Source: Acidithiobacillus_B sp049965315 (GTDB lineage Bacteria; Pseudomonadota; Gammaproteobacteria; Acidithiobacillales; Acidithiobacillaceae). Taken from it: 15,749 nt of DNA. The DNA lies in the NCBI RefSeq assembly GCF_049965315.1, contig NZ_JBMFWL010000040.1, positions 1-15,749 of the forward strand, given 5' to 3'. The notes beneath the pieces were generated by a model. The model saw only the letters and a program-made list of their open reading frames with translations. It was not told the DNA's origin and did no database searches. Both the position numbers and the translations under genes were made by a program. Of this stretch, positions 6,496 to 14,223 are shown in pieces; the first letter of the stretch is position 1; every line of letters starts with the position of its first letter.

Positions 6496-7320
6496 TTAAT
6501 CGTTGACGGGAATGACCAGTTGCGGGCTGAGAGCGTCCACCAGGTCATTGGCATGTTCCATGGCCTTGACGGCGGTGCCCACGGCGAAAAATTCAATGAC
6601 ATGGGGCTGCCAGTTGTGGGAGCCTTCGTGCAGGTTGACGCCGGTGATCCCGTCGGCCTGGGCATCCTGGGCTTCGTGCTGCATGCGCTCCATGGCCAGT
6701 TCACGGGCATCGTACATGGCCTGGGTGAAGGGCTCCAGTTCGGTGTTGCGCCCCAGATTGCCCATGGACTTCATGAATCCCTGGTGCGCCACATGGTAGA
6801 CGCAGGAGCCCATGACCATCTCCATGGGCCGGTAGCCGGCCTGCAGGAGCATCCAGAAGTCCTGTCCGGAAAGGTCGGAGGTGAAGGGCTTGCCACCCAC
6901 TCCCTTGAAGCCTTCCTGGCCGTCGCGGTGGGCGATGGCGGTGCCGATGGCCATGAACTCCAGGATCTCCTGGTCCCATTCCATGCGCTTCACTTCCAGG
7001 CGCACACCGACAATGCCGTCGGCCCGAAGCAGGATGGCTTCCTGCTCCATGCGGCTCATGGCCAGCTCGCGGGCCTGGTACATGGCCTGGGAGAGGACAT
7101 CCATCTCCATGTTCTGGCTCCATTGGCCATACTGGATGCCCATGTGATAGATGCAGGAGCCCACCACCAGCCCCAGGGGCTCGAAACCGGCCTTGCGCAC
7201 CATGACGAATTCGTTGACGGAAAGATCGGAAGTAAAGATGCCTTCATGGCTGCCCTGGGCGCGGAGGCCCTTGAGGCGTTCCACGGCATGGGGGGCGAGG
7301 TGTTCGGTGATATCGGTCAT
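6496..7320 (-). CDS. Tandem YbjQ-like (PF01906, UPF0145) domain protein
   Basis: A 274-aa protein made of two copies of a YbjQ-like domain, about residues 29-130 and 146-252. Both copies begin FTSDLS, carry G-S-C-x-Y-H (54-59 and 171-176), a helix ARELAM-x-R-M-x-x-E-A, an A-D-G-I-x-G-V strand, and end with A-(I/V)-G-T-A. These are hallmarks of YbjQ family members, which in known structures form pentameric rings. The heavy-metal-binding label of that family rests on thin evidence. No signal peptide or membrane segment is seen. Its ATG overlaps the upstream stop as ATGA (7317-7320). The duplication inside one chain, beside a second two-domain paralogue and pspA, is unusual. Confidence 0.82.
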   Translation of the reverse strand: MTDITEHLAPHAVERLKGLRAQGSHEGIFTSDLSVNEFVMVRKAGFEPLGLVVGSCIYHMGIQYGQWSQNMEMDVLSQAMYQARELAMSRMEQEAILLRADGIVGVRLEVKRMEWDQEILEFMAIGTAIAHRDGQEGFKGVGGKPFTSDLSGQDFWMLLQAGYRPMEMVMGSCVYHVAHQGFMKSMGNLGRNTELEPFTQAMYDARELAMERMQHEAQDAQADGITGVNLHEGSHNWQPHVIEFFAVGTAVKAMEHANDLVDALSPQLVIPVND

Positions 7321-8231
7321 ACGAGCGGCCTTTTCTGGTGGGAAGATGCGGTGAGGAGGGACTGGCGCAGGGAGTAGACGGGACGGGCGGGAATGCCCGG
7401 CGCTACCCGGCGGTCATGGTCGATGACGGTGCCGATGGCGATATGGCGGCAGAGGAAGCGCTCGGGGTTTTCGCTGTCGCCCTCCTGGCGTGCCATCTGG
7501 GTAAACTGGGTATGGGCCAGGACCGAGCCCCCCTGGCGCTGGCCATCCTCGCCCAGGGCATAGAGCGCCCGCCGCCGGACTTGCTGCTGGAACGCCGAAA
7601 CGTCGGTGAGTTCCTGGTTCCACCAGGAGCGCTCGCCCTGGGCCCGACCATAGGGCGGCTGGTACCAGTCGTAATAGGCGCCGATGGCCACGCCCACCGG
7701 CACCATGCCCCCTTCCAGCAGGCGCACGAACTCTACGGCGGAGACCGTGGCCACGAGGGGATTGCCCGACTCGGGCAGGCTGTCGATGCGGATGGCGGTC
7801 CCCGAAACGGCGTAGTCCATATCGTCCGACTCGCCCTTGCGTACCCGCATCTGCACATCCACCACCGCATTGGCGCCCATCAGATACGCCTCGGAGCGCA
7901 AGCGCTCCAGGGCACCGTGCCAGCCATCGATATGCCCTTGGGTCCAGGAATAGCCGAAGTGGTACCAGCAGTTCCCCGAAACAAAGCCCAGGGGACGAAT
8001 GCCGTGGCTCTTTTGCAGCAGCAGTTCGGCGGGGGTAGCGGTGGTGAGCCAGGGCAAACGGCCGGCAGCGGTCTCCTGCAAACGCCGCTGCACAAAATCC
8101 GGGAGGGTTTTTCCATCCAGCGCCCGTGTCCAGCTCTCCTGCCGGGCCAGGGCTTCCTGGCTGGGCGACGCGGGTGCGAGGCCGTGGAGCGCCTGACCCA
8201 GTCCTTGGGACAACTTATCCCAGATCGACAT
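7317..8231 (-). CDS. Second, divergent tandem YbjQ-like domain protein; first gene of the PspA operon
   Basis: A 304-aa protein with an amphipathic N-terminus (MSIWDKLSQGLGQALHGL), then two YbjQ-like domains at about residues 62-148 and 160-270. Domain 1 has G-N-C-W-Y-H (86-91), a helix ALERLRSEAYLMGANAVVDV and S-G-T-A-I. Domain 2 keeps G-V-A-I-G and A-I-G-T-V-I but has AYYDWY where the Cys-x-Tyr-His motif should be, and carries an extra 30-40 residue loop. It is more divergent from the family than the next gene. The start at 8231 follows GGAGG with a 5-nt gap. It leads a five-gene minus-strand operon. Function is unknown; an envelope role is inferred from linkage to pspA. Confidence 0.78.
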   Translation of the reverse strand: MSIWDKLSQGLGQALHGLAPASPSQEALARQESWTRALDGKTLPDFVQRRLQETAAGRLPWLTTATPAELLLQKSHGIRPLGFVSGNCWYHFGYSWTQGHIDGWHGALERLRSEAYLMGANAVVDVQMRVRKGESDDMDYAVSGTAIRIDSLPESGNPLVATVSAVEFVRLLEGGMVPVGVAIGAYYDWYQPPYGRAQGERSWWNQELTDVSAFQQQVRRRALYALGEDGQRQGGSVLAHTQFTQMARQEGDSENPERFLCRHIAIGTVIDHDRRVAPGIPARPVYSLRQSLLTASSHQKRPLV

Positions 8232-8381
8232 GCTGACCTCCAGTTGTTGCGGCGAAGGCGGCGCCGCAGCCGCCCCTTGCGGCCATCCCCGAAGGAGATC
8301 GCCATTATGGAATAAAATTGAGAGTCATAGGGCGGGCGATAGTTCCGTCCCTTGGGTAAACAGAGGCAGTTGGCCATCCAA
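8232..8381. other. Leader and promoter region of the PspA/YbjQ operon
   Basis: This gap holds the ribosome binding site for the operon, a GC-rich palindromic stretch (GGCGGCGCCGCAGCCGCC, about 8260-8277), and a short AT-rich island. On the minus strand CATAAT (8309-8304) is the only good -10-like hexamer, about 72 nt before the ATG, but no convincing -35 hexamer is correctly spaced. A sigma factor other than sigma70 is possible. I see no sigma54 -24/-12 element of the kind that drives enterobacterial psp operons. Confidence 0.3.
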
Positions 8382-8571
8382 GATCCGGCAGTTGGCAGCG
8401 GGGTTTTTTGCTCCGGCAGCTCTCGCCTGTTGTTCTACGGCTTATCCCGCTGGCAGGCGAAAACTCGCCCTGCGGGCTCAAACAGTTCGCCTGCCGGACG
8501 CGGGCTTTCGCCTAGAACAACAACGGCTCGGGCCGAAGTCGCGGCAAAACCCCGCTGCCAACTGCCGGATC
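8382..8571. repeat. 190-bp palindromic element with perfect 26-bp terminal inverted repeats (MITE-like)
   Basis: Bases 8382-8407 (starting GATCCGGCAGTTGGCAGCGG) are the exact reverse complement of 8546-8571. Inside, the arms pair again in blocks: TGTTGTTCTA on the left with TAGAACAACA on the right, and GGCAGGCGAA with TTCGCCTGCC around a central loop. The whole 190 bp could fold into one long imperfect hairpin. It begins 5 bp after the kch stop codon and has no coding capacity. It could be a non-autonomous transposable element, a REP/BIME-type repeat or a processing or termination signal between kch and the downstream operon. Copy number elsewhere cannot be judged from the window. Confidence 0.75.
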
Positions 8572-8576
8572 CGGGG

Positions 8577-9827
8577 TCATGCCTTGGTGCTGAACATCCG
8601 GCTCAGCATGGCCTCGCGGTCCAAACTCTCTCCGCTCAGGGTCATGGCCAGCAGTTCGCCGCCCAACACCTCGGGGGCGATGATGAGATCCGGCTCCACC
8701 CGCCGCATTCGTTCCATATTTTTGCCGTCCTTCACCGCGGCCACCGTGCGCGCGCGGCCGCCCAGTTCCTTGGCGGCGAGGACGATGAAGGCGTTTTCAC
8801 TGTCATCCAGACGCAGGGCGAGGATGGCCAGGGCCTGCTCGCCCCCCGCCTTCTTCAAGGCCTCGACCTCGGTGGCGTCGCCCAGCAGGAGATCCTCGGG
8901 GTCCATCCACATGCTTTGGGGCTGGCCGGGGAGCAAGACGATGGCCGGCAGATGGCGCGCCTTGAGCTCCCGATAGGTATTATGCGCCAGCGCATTGTCA
9001 CCAATAATGAGATAGTGATTTTGTTTCATGCGTTTTTTTTCACCCATGAGCAACCGGTTCATGCGGCCGTTCACCAGCGGCACGATGACGGTGGAAATGG
9101 AGGTCGCAAAGACGGTAATTCCCAGAATAATGATGGATACCACAAAGAGCCGGGCGTCCTGGCTATGGGGCGTAATATCGCCATAGCCCACCGTGGACAT
9201 GGTCACCACGGAGAAATACAGCGCCGTGACCAGGTTGGTGATGGGCGGAGTAAATCCCTTCCCCAGGACGTAACTGCCAAATACCGCGTAGCCCAGCAGC
9301 AGGAGGATGGATATGGCGGCAAAGAGGGTTCCGGCGGCCACGCTGGAACGGGAAAAACTGCGGTGGAAGAGCAGCAGACCGATGAGGATGACCCCGTTCA
9401 GAACGGCGATCCCACTCCACACCAGGCCGTAGTGGTGCAATAAAAGGACCAGCGTGGCCGCCGCCAGCAGCAGGGTGACTGCCCAGGAGAAGCGCGAACG
9501 AAAGAGCAGGCCGATGGACATGAACAGGAGGACGACTCCGGCCACCAGTTCCGGTACCGCGCCAAGCACCCCGAGCACCGGCGAATGACTCAGCACCGTT
9601 ACCGGCGCGAGGATGCTGAGTTCCGGAAAAAACCGGCTCAGCCGCGGCAGGCCGTCCAGTATGTTGAGGATGCCCAACGCTCCCACGGCCAAGGCGAGGG
9701 GGATCTGCGGGAACCATTGTTCGAGGCGCAGCGCGGCCCGTACCCTGCACCAGAAACGGCGCAGGCGCTGCCAAAAATTGGGCCGCAAGAGCGGTGGCAA
9801 ACGGTGCATGGATGGCAGGTCTCCCAT
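8577..9827 (-). CDS. kch: Kch-type voltage-gated-like potassium channel with RCK domain
   Basis: A 416-aa inner-membrane K+ channel of the E. coli Kch type. Hydrophobic helices occupy about residues 42-260. The selectivity filter is T212-V-G-Y-G-D217 within TMSTVGYGDI, between the last two helices, and ITVFATS follows in the inner helix. A cytoplasmic RCK/TrkA-N domain runs from about 269 to 395 (HYLIIGDNALAHNT, LKKAGGEQALAILAL, ENAFIVLAAKELGG). Length and motif order agree with E. coli Kch. The first ATG (9827) has no clear ribosome binding site; M7 at 9809 has GGGAGA upstream and may be used. A Met at 267 just before the RCK domain recalls the internal start described for E. coli Kch. It is 60 bp after the MFS gene on the same strand. 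Confidence 0.9.
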   Translation of the reverse strand: MGDLPSMHRLPPLLRPNFWQRLRRFWCRVRAALRLEQWFPQIPLALAVGALGILNILDGLPRLSRFFPELSILAPVTVLSHSPVLGVLGAVPELVAGVVLLFMSIGLLFRSRFSWAVTLLLAAATLVLLLHHYGLVWSGIAVLNGVILIGLLLFHRSFSRSSVAAGTLFAAISILLLLGYAVFGSYVLGKGFTPPITNLVTALYFSVVTMSTVGYGDITPHSQDARLFVVSIIILGITVFATSISTVIVPLVNGRMNRLLMGEKKRMKQNHYLIIGDNALAHNTYRELKARHLPAIVLLPGQPQSMWMDPEDLLLGDATEVEALKKAGGEQALAILALRLDDSENAFIVLAAKELGGRARTVAAVKDGKNMERMRRVEPDLIIAPEVLGGELLAMTLSGESLDREAMLSRMFSTKA

Positions 9828-9887
9828 TCAGAAGTTGTAGATACCAGATTTATCCCGGCTAGGTATTGGGGTGCTGAAGATTCATGG

Positions 9888-11273
9888 CTACTTGGGTGAT
9901 GCAGCCCTGGGCGTATCCAAACCACGCGCGCTGATCCAGGCCAAGCCGATCCCCAGCAGGGCCAGCCCGGAGAGGGCCGGATAACCGAGAAACTGCACCA
10001 GGGGCCCGCCCAGGAAGGTGCCGATTACCGTTGCCACCGCCGCGGCGGCGTTGAACAGGCCCATGCCGGCCCCCTGACTGACGGGGGTAAGGTGGGCGGT
10101 CAGATCAGTGCCGGCGATGCTCAGCAGCGGCCAGGCCATGATGATGCAGACAAACCCGGCCAACCCGGCCAGGATCTTGGCAATGGGCAAGAAGAACACG
10201 ACGAAAAGCAGGACAAAACCCAGCAGGCGCAGGAGCAGCGCCCAGCGATACACCCGCCCCGCGCCATAACGCCCGGAGAGCTGACCGCCCACCGTGTAGA
10301 GGACCAGGGCAACGGCAGCGGCAACGGCGTAGGTGAGGGAGGTCAGGGCCGGCGCCACGCCGTAGGCCTTTTGCAGGGCCACGGGAAAATAGGCGAAAAA
10401 GGCCGCCACCCCGAAGGACAGGGCGAACCAGGAGAAGAGGAATCGGCCGAAACGGCCATGGAGGACGCTGCCCAAGTGGCGCACCCCTCCCAGGGACAAA
10501 TGATGGGAAAAACGCAGCAGACCACCCCCCTGGAGCTCCGTGCGTCCGAAGGCCGCCAGGAAACGCCAATCCAGGTCATGGCGCATGCGGGTGCCGATCT
10601 CGGTTACCCAGGCGTGGCGCTGTGCCGCCACCGGCAGACCCCGGGCGCCCAGCCAGAGGGCGGGCAGCAAGGCGGTTGCGGAACAATAGAGCCCCAGGCG
10701 AAAGTTGCTGACGAAAATGCCCGCCAGCAGGAGCCCGGCTACCTGGCCACCGCCATTGAAGGTCTGCAGCCAGCCGATGCGTGGTTCCCATTCATTCTGA
10801 GGGTGGAATTCCACCACAAAGAGGGTGGCCACGGTGGCGACCGCAGCGGTCCCGGCACCCGCCACAAAGGACAGCGCCGTCCAGGGCAGGATCTCGGGCA
10901 GGAAAGGCATGGCCAGCAAGGCGCCCATGAGGACCAGAAATCCGCCGAAGAAGAGGGCGCGATGGGCGTGTCTCCGGTCGGCCAGGCTGCCCCACAGCGG
11001 GGAACTGAGCAGACCCAGGTTGTACCCGCCCATGACGTAGGCCACCCAGCTCAGGTGCTGGGTCAATCCCACGATCATGAGAGGCAGGAGGATGGGCAGA
11101 ATGCCCGAAGAAATGGCCCCCAACAGGGCGTAGGCGCCAAACCAGGGCGAAATCCAGCGCCTGGGTTCGCGCAGAATGGCGCGCAAGCGTGCCATGCGCT
11201 GATGCAGATCGTCGTGCTTGCCGCCTTGCGGGCCGGTATCCGCGACGACTTCGTCATGATGCAGGCTGGTCAT
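9888..11273 (-). CDS. MFS transporter of unknown substrate
   Basis: A 461-aa inner-membrane protein with about twelve hydrophobic helices in two halves. A 75-residue basic cytoplasmic loop (around VTEIGTRMRHDLDWRFLAAF) separates them. The loop after helix 2 has the major-facilitator motif A in the form G95-S-L-A-D99-R-R-H-A-H-R105. The second half shows repeats such as LYTVGGQLSGRYGAGRVYRW, a weaker motif A. An N-terminal His/Asp-rich stretch of about 40 residues precedes helix 1. The start is supported by AAGGAA 6 nt before the ATG. The sequence alone does not show whether it exports drugs or imports nutrients. It lies upstream of kch and may share its transcript. Confidence 0.85.
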   Translation of the reverse strand: MTSLHHDEVVADTGPQGGKHDDLHQRMARLRAILREPRRWISPWFGAYALLGAISSGILPILLPLMIVGLTQHLSWVAYVMGGYNLGLLSSPLWGSLADRRHAHRALFFGGFLVLMGALLAMPFLPEILPWTALSFVAGAGTAAVATVATLFVVEFHPQNEWEPRIGWLQTFNGGGQVAGLLLAGIFVSNFRLGLYCSATALLPALWLGARGLPVAAQRHAWVTEIGTRMRHDLDWRFLAAFGRTELQGGGLLRFSHHLSLGGVRHLGSVLHGRFGRFLFSWFALSFGVAAFFAYFPVALQKAYGVAPALTSLTYAVAAAVALVLYTVGGQLSGRYGAGRVYRWALLLRLLGFVLLFVVFFLPIAKILAGLAGFVCIIMAWPLLSIAGTDLTAHLTPVSQGAGMGLFNAAAAVATVIGTFLGGPLVQFLGYPALSGLALLGIGLAWISARGLDTPRAASPK

Positions 11274-11365
11274 GCTTTTTCCTTAGGCGCCGGGATGCAA
11301 CGCACGCGATGCACAAGGGGTACGGCAGGATCCTCTCTTCTCTGATGAGGAGACAGCCGGATGGT

Positions 11366-11380
11366 TCCCCCGCCGGGGGA
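11366..11380 (-). terminator. Short GC stem-loop after the wall-gene cluster, possible terminator
   Basis: A perfect 6-bp stem with a 3-nt loop (TCCCCC GCC GGGGGA) begins 3 bp after the stop of the small membrane-protein gene on the minus strand. No run of T follows it, so it is at best a weak or Rho-assisted terminator. Confidence 0.3.
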
Positions 11381-11383
11381 TCG

Positions 11384-11605
11384 TCAGGAGATCGTCTGGC
11401 GTTTTACCCCTGGCGTGGCAACCGGGAGGGAGGCCGTGGAGGGGCTGCCCGGAATAACCTGCAGGGCGGTCAGCGGATGGGGATCGGGACGGTCGGCGCT
11501 GTGGCGGAGCCAGCCTTGCAGCCCAAAGAAGGCAAAGGCGAAAAGCAACGCGATAAGCGCGAAAAATGCCAGGTCGAAAAGGGGGGAAGATTGCTTCATC
11601 GTCAT
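11384..11605 (-). CDS. Small single-pass membrane protein, hypothetical
   Basis: This 73-aa protein is not recognised. One hydrophobic helix lies at about residues 11-30 (LAFFALIALLFAFAFFGLQG), then a polar, Pro/Ser/Thr-rich tail ending RQTIS. The ATG at 11605 is chosen because GAGGTG lies 6 nt upstream; a GTG at 11614 would overlap that ribosome binding site. It starts 91 bp after mrcA on the same strand, so it could be the last gene of the dacA-like/mrcA transcript. The coding call rests on the ribosome binding site and the clean helix. Confidence 0.5.
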   Translation of the reverse strand: MTMKQSSPLFDLAFFALIALLFAFAFFGLQGWLRHSADRPDPHPLTALQVIPGSPSTASLPVATPGVKRQTIS

Positions 11606-11696
11606 GGGAAACACCTCGCTCGGGATGGTCTGCTGGCGGCGGCTACCGTACCTCCGGCACGGGCACTGGAAAATCCGCAGAAAATGGGCAGAAACG

Positions 11697-14171
11697 CTAA
11701 AAAATATGCATCAACGCATGGATAAAGGCATTGATGGACGGAAATTCCGGAGGCGTTTTGGGGGGCAGGCAACCGGCCAGAAAGTATCCTTCTCGTCCTT
11801 TCCGTCCCCCGTCCGCCAAAGTGCCGGTCTGCGGGTCGTAACGCGCGCGCACCACATCGGGGGGCTGGAAGAAACCCAGATCGGGCTGTTTCCGGAGGGC
11901 GTTTTTCATATAGTGGACCCAGATGGGCAGGGCCTCGCGGGCGCCCGCCGCCCAGTGGCCCATGCCCTGGTTGTTGTCATATCCCACCCAGACCGTAGTG
12001 ACGATCCGCGGGTTGTAGCCGGTGAACCAGGCATTTTCCTCGCCGTTGCTGGTGCCGGTCTTGCCCGCCAGATCATGGCGGTGGAGGATCTGTGCGGCGA
12101 CGCCGGTACCGCCGCGGATGACGCGCTCCATCATCCGCGTGAGCAGAAAGGCCACGCCGGGCGGGATGGCGGTCTCCCGCGGCGGGGGCGTGTAGCCCAG
12201 AGGGCAATCCAGCAGGGAAATGCGCCCCCCGCCGGCGGTTTCGATGCGGGAGATGAGGTAGGGCTTGGGGAGGAAGCCCCCGCTGGAAAAGGCGGCGTAC
12301 GCCCGGGCGATCTGCATGGGCGTGAAGTCACCGGAGCCCAGGACCATGGAAGGAACCCGCGGGACCTGGCGGGCGGGAAAGCCGAAGCGCTGGACATAGG
12401 AGGCGGCATAAGGGATCCCGATGTGCAGGAGGATACGCACGCTGGGGACATTGTGGGAATCGGCCAGGTCTTCCCAGACCGGGAATGGGGTAGCGGAAAA
12501 CTGCTTGCTGTAGTTGGTCGGCTGATAGGCCTGACCATCGGCCAGCCGTACCGTCAAAGGCGTATCCTTGATCAGGGAGACGGGCGTCAGGAAAGAGGGA
12601 TTGCCCGCCGCCCGCATGGCTGCCCCATCCATGGCGGCGGCGTAAACGAACGGCTTGAAACCGGAGCCAGGCTGGCGATAGGCATAGAGGGCCCGGTCGA
12701 AATGGCTGAGTTCATAGCTGAAGCCGCCCGTCATGGCGAGGATGGCGCCGCTATGGCTATCCAGGGATACCAGCGCCCCCTGTACCCGCGGAATCTGGGT
12801 GAGCTGCCAGCCGGGATGGCGGGGAGTGTGCCACACCTTGGTCCCCCAGACGGGATTGCCGGTACCGGCGCTGATGGCGCCCACATAGGGGCGCAGCCAG
12901 ATGAGATCGCCGCGCTGCAGGATCTGGTCCACTGCTGTGGGGATCTGCCCGGCAGGCGCGGAGCGGGCCCAGTCCACATCGCGCAGGGAGAGATGCACCG
13001 TACTTTTCCCCTCCAGGGCCACGGTGGCGCGCCGCGCACCGGCCACCAGAACCACTCCCCAGCGCAGGTTGGCCGGATCGTGGGGCGGGAGGATGGCCGG
13101 TCGTTGTCCCGCCGCGGCCTGGCGCAGGGCCGTTCCGCGAAGCTGGGCGATGGGACCGCGCCAGGCCTTGGGGTCAAGACTGTCCAGGCCCATGGCATAA
13201 TTCTCCAGGCCGACGGCCATATCCCGGTCAGCGGCGCGCTGGTCCTGGGGATGGATGGTGGTATAGACGCGCAGGCCATGGCGATAGGTGAAGTCCGGGC
13301 CGAACTGTTTTTCCAGCCACTGGCGGATCCAATCGGTGGCGTAGGGGGCCATGTTGCTGGCGGGCGCATGGTAGGCGGTGCGGATGGGGGCGGCAAGGGC
13401 GGCCCCGAGGGCGGCAGGCGTGATATAGCCGCACTTCTCCATCCGCCGCAAGACATAATCCCGCCGCATCCGTGCCAGCCTGGGAGCGCTGACGGGGTTG
13501 AAGGCCGAGGGCGCCGCCGGCAACCCGGCCAGGGTCGCCATTTCCGCCAGGCTCAGGCGATCCACGTCTTTCCCATAGTAGACCCGGGCCGCCGCCTGCA
13601 CGCCGTAGGCCCCCTGGCCCAGATAGATCTTGTTGAGATAGAGGTCGAGAATCTCCGCCCGGCTGAGGTGGGCGGCAAGCTTGTAGGCAAGGAGGATCTC
13701 CGCCACTTTGCGGGTGATGGTCTTTTTGCGGGTCAGGTAAAAATTGCGCGCCACCTGCTCGGTGATGGTGCTGGCCCCCTGTACCGGCGCCAAATGCACC
13801 AGGTCCACCCAGGCCGCGCGCAGGATGCCGGGATAACTTACCGGGTAGTAGATGGGATTGTGGCTGTAGAAACGCGCGTTCTCGGCGGCGATGAAGGCCT
13901 CCTGCAGCCGTAGCGGGATCTTCTGCAGGGGCAGGGCATAGCGGATCTGCGGGCCGATGACCTGCAGCAGTTGGCCGTTTTCGGCGTAAATGCGCAGAGG
14001 CTCTTCGGGATGCCAGTCCTGCAGCGCGCTCACCGCCGGCAACTGTTGCCAGAGGCGCCAGGTCCAGATGCCGACGCCGACGATGAGGTTCACGCCCAAG
14101 AGGAGGACGATGAGCGCCAGCCAGCGCCACCAGTGATGGCGCGGCGCAGGTGGGCGGGAGCGCGGCGGCAT
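11697..14171 (-). CDS. mrcA: Penicillin-binding protein 1A (bifunctional glycosyltransferase/transpeptidase)
   Basis: A class A PBP of 824 aa that polymerises and cross-links peptidoglycan in the periplasm. A membrane anchor spans about residues 14-37. The GT51 domain (about 75-245) has catalytic E97 in ENARFYSH, QGASTITEQVARNFYL, RKVAEILLA, and EILDLYLNKIYLGQGAYGV. An OB-like domain (about 335-445) of the PBP1A type follows. The transpeptidase domain has S503-G-F-K506, S572-H-N574 and K704-T-G-T707, all canonical. The start at 14171 (AGGGGGG upstream, anchor immediately after) is preferred over an in-frame extension to 14399 that would overlap the dacA-like gene. In the glycosyltransferase domain the common E-D-x-x-F-x-x-H-x-G reads ENARFYSHNP. 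It lies 52 bp downstream of the dacA-like gene. Confidence 0.93.
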   Translation of the reverse strand: MPPRSRPPAPRHHWWRWLALIVLLLGVNLIVGVGIWTWRLWQQLPAVSALQDWHPEEPLRIYAENGQLLQVIGPQIRYALPLQKIPLRLQEAFIAAENARFYSHNPIYYPVSYPGILRAAWVDLVHLAPVQGASTITEQVARNFYLTRKKTITRKVAEILLAYKLAAHLSRAEILDLYLNKIYLGQGAYGVQAAARVYYGKDVDRLSLAEMATLAGLPAAPSAFNPVSAPRLARMRRDYVLRRMEKCGYITPAALGAALAAPIRTAYHAPASNMAPYATDWIRQWLEKQFGPDFTYRHGLRVYTTIHPQDQRAADRDMAVGLENYAMGLDSLDPKAWRGPIAQLRGTALRQAAAGQRPAILPPHDPANLRWGVVLVAGARRATVALEGKSTVHLSLRDVDWARSAPAGQIPTAVDQILQRGDLIWLRPYVGAISAGTGNPVWGTKVWHTPRHPGWQLTQIPRVQGALVSLDSHSGAILAMTGGFSYELSHFDRALYAYRQPGSGFKPFVYAAAMDGAAMRAAGNPSFLTPVSLIKDTPLTVRLADGQAYQPTNYSKQFSATPFPVWEDLADSHNVPSVRILLHIGIPYAASYVQRFGFPARQVPRVPSMVLGSGDFTPMQIARAYAAFSSGGFLPKPYLISRIETAGGGRISLLDCPLGYTPPPRETAIPPGVAFLLTRMMERVIRGGTGVAAQILHRHDLAGKTGTSNGEENAWFTGYNPRIVTTVWVGYDNNQGMGHWAAGAREALPIWVHYMKNALRKQPDLGFFQPPDVVRARYDPQTGTLADGGRKGREGYFLAGCLPPKTPPEFPSINAFIHALMHIF

Positions 14172-14223
14172 GGACGACCCCCCTAGATCCGGTTGCCGGC
14201 CCGGTCTACGGCTAGCGGCTTCA

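Noticed and set aside
5646..6506. A 286-codon + strand frame across pspA
   Set aside because: Antisense shadow of pspA and its neighbour; His/Gly/Leu-rich translation with no ribosome binding site and no recognisable domain.
6477..6710. A 78-codon N-terminal extension of PspA
   Set aside because: It lies inside the tandem-YbjQ gene in another frame. The ATG at 6476 has a good ribosome binding site and gives the normal PspA N-terminus.
8382..8571. Integron attC site or CRISPR repeat as an explanation for the palindrome
   Set aside because: No GTTRRRY/RYYYAAC core pairs in the right arrangement, no integrase is nearby, and there is only one unit with no spacers.
11361..13913. An 850-codon open frame on the + strand opposite mrcA
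   Set aside because: It is the antisense shadow of the GC-rich mrcA gene. The minus-strand product has complete PBP1A domains and motifs, while the + frame gives low-complexity Gly/Arg/His-rich sequence with no family resemblance.
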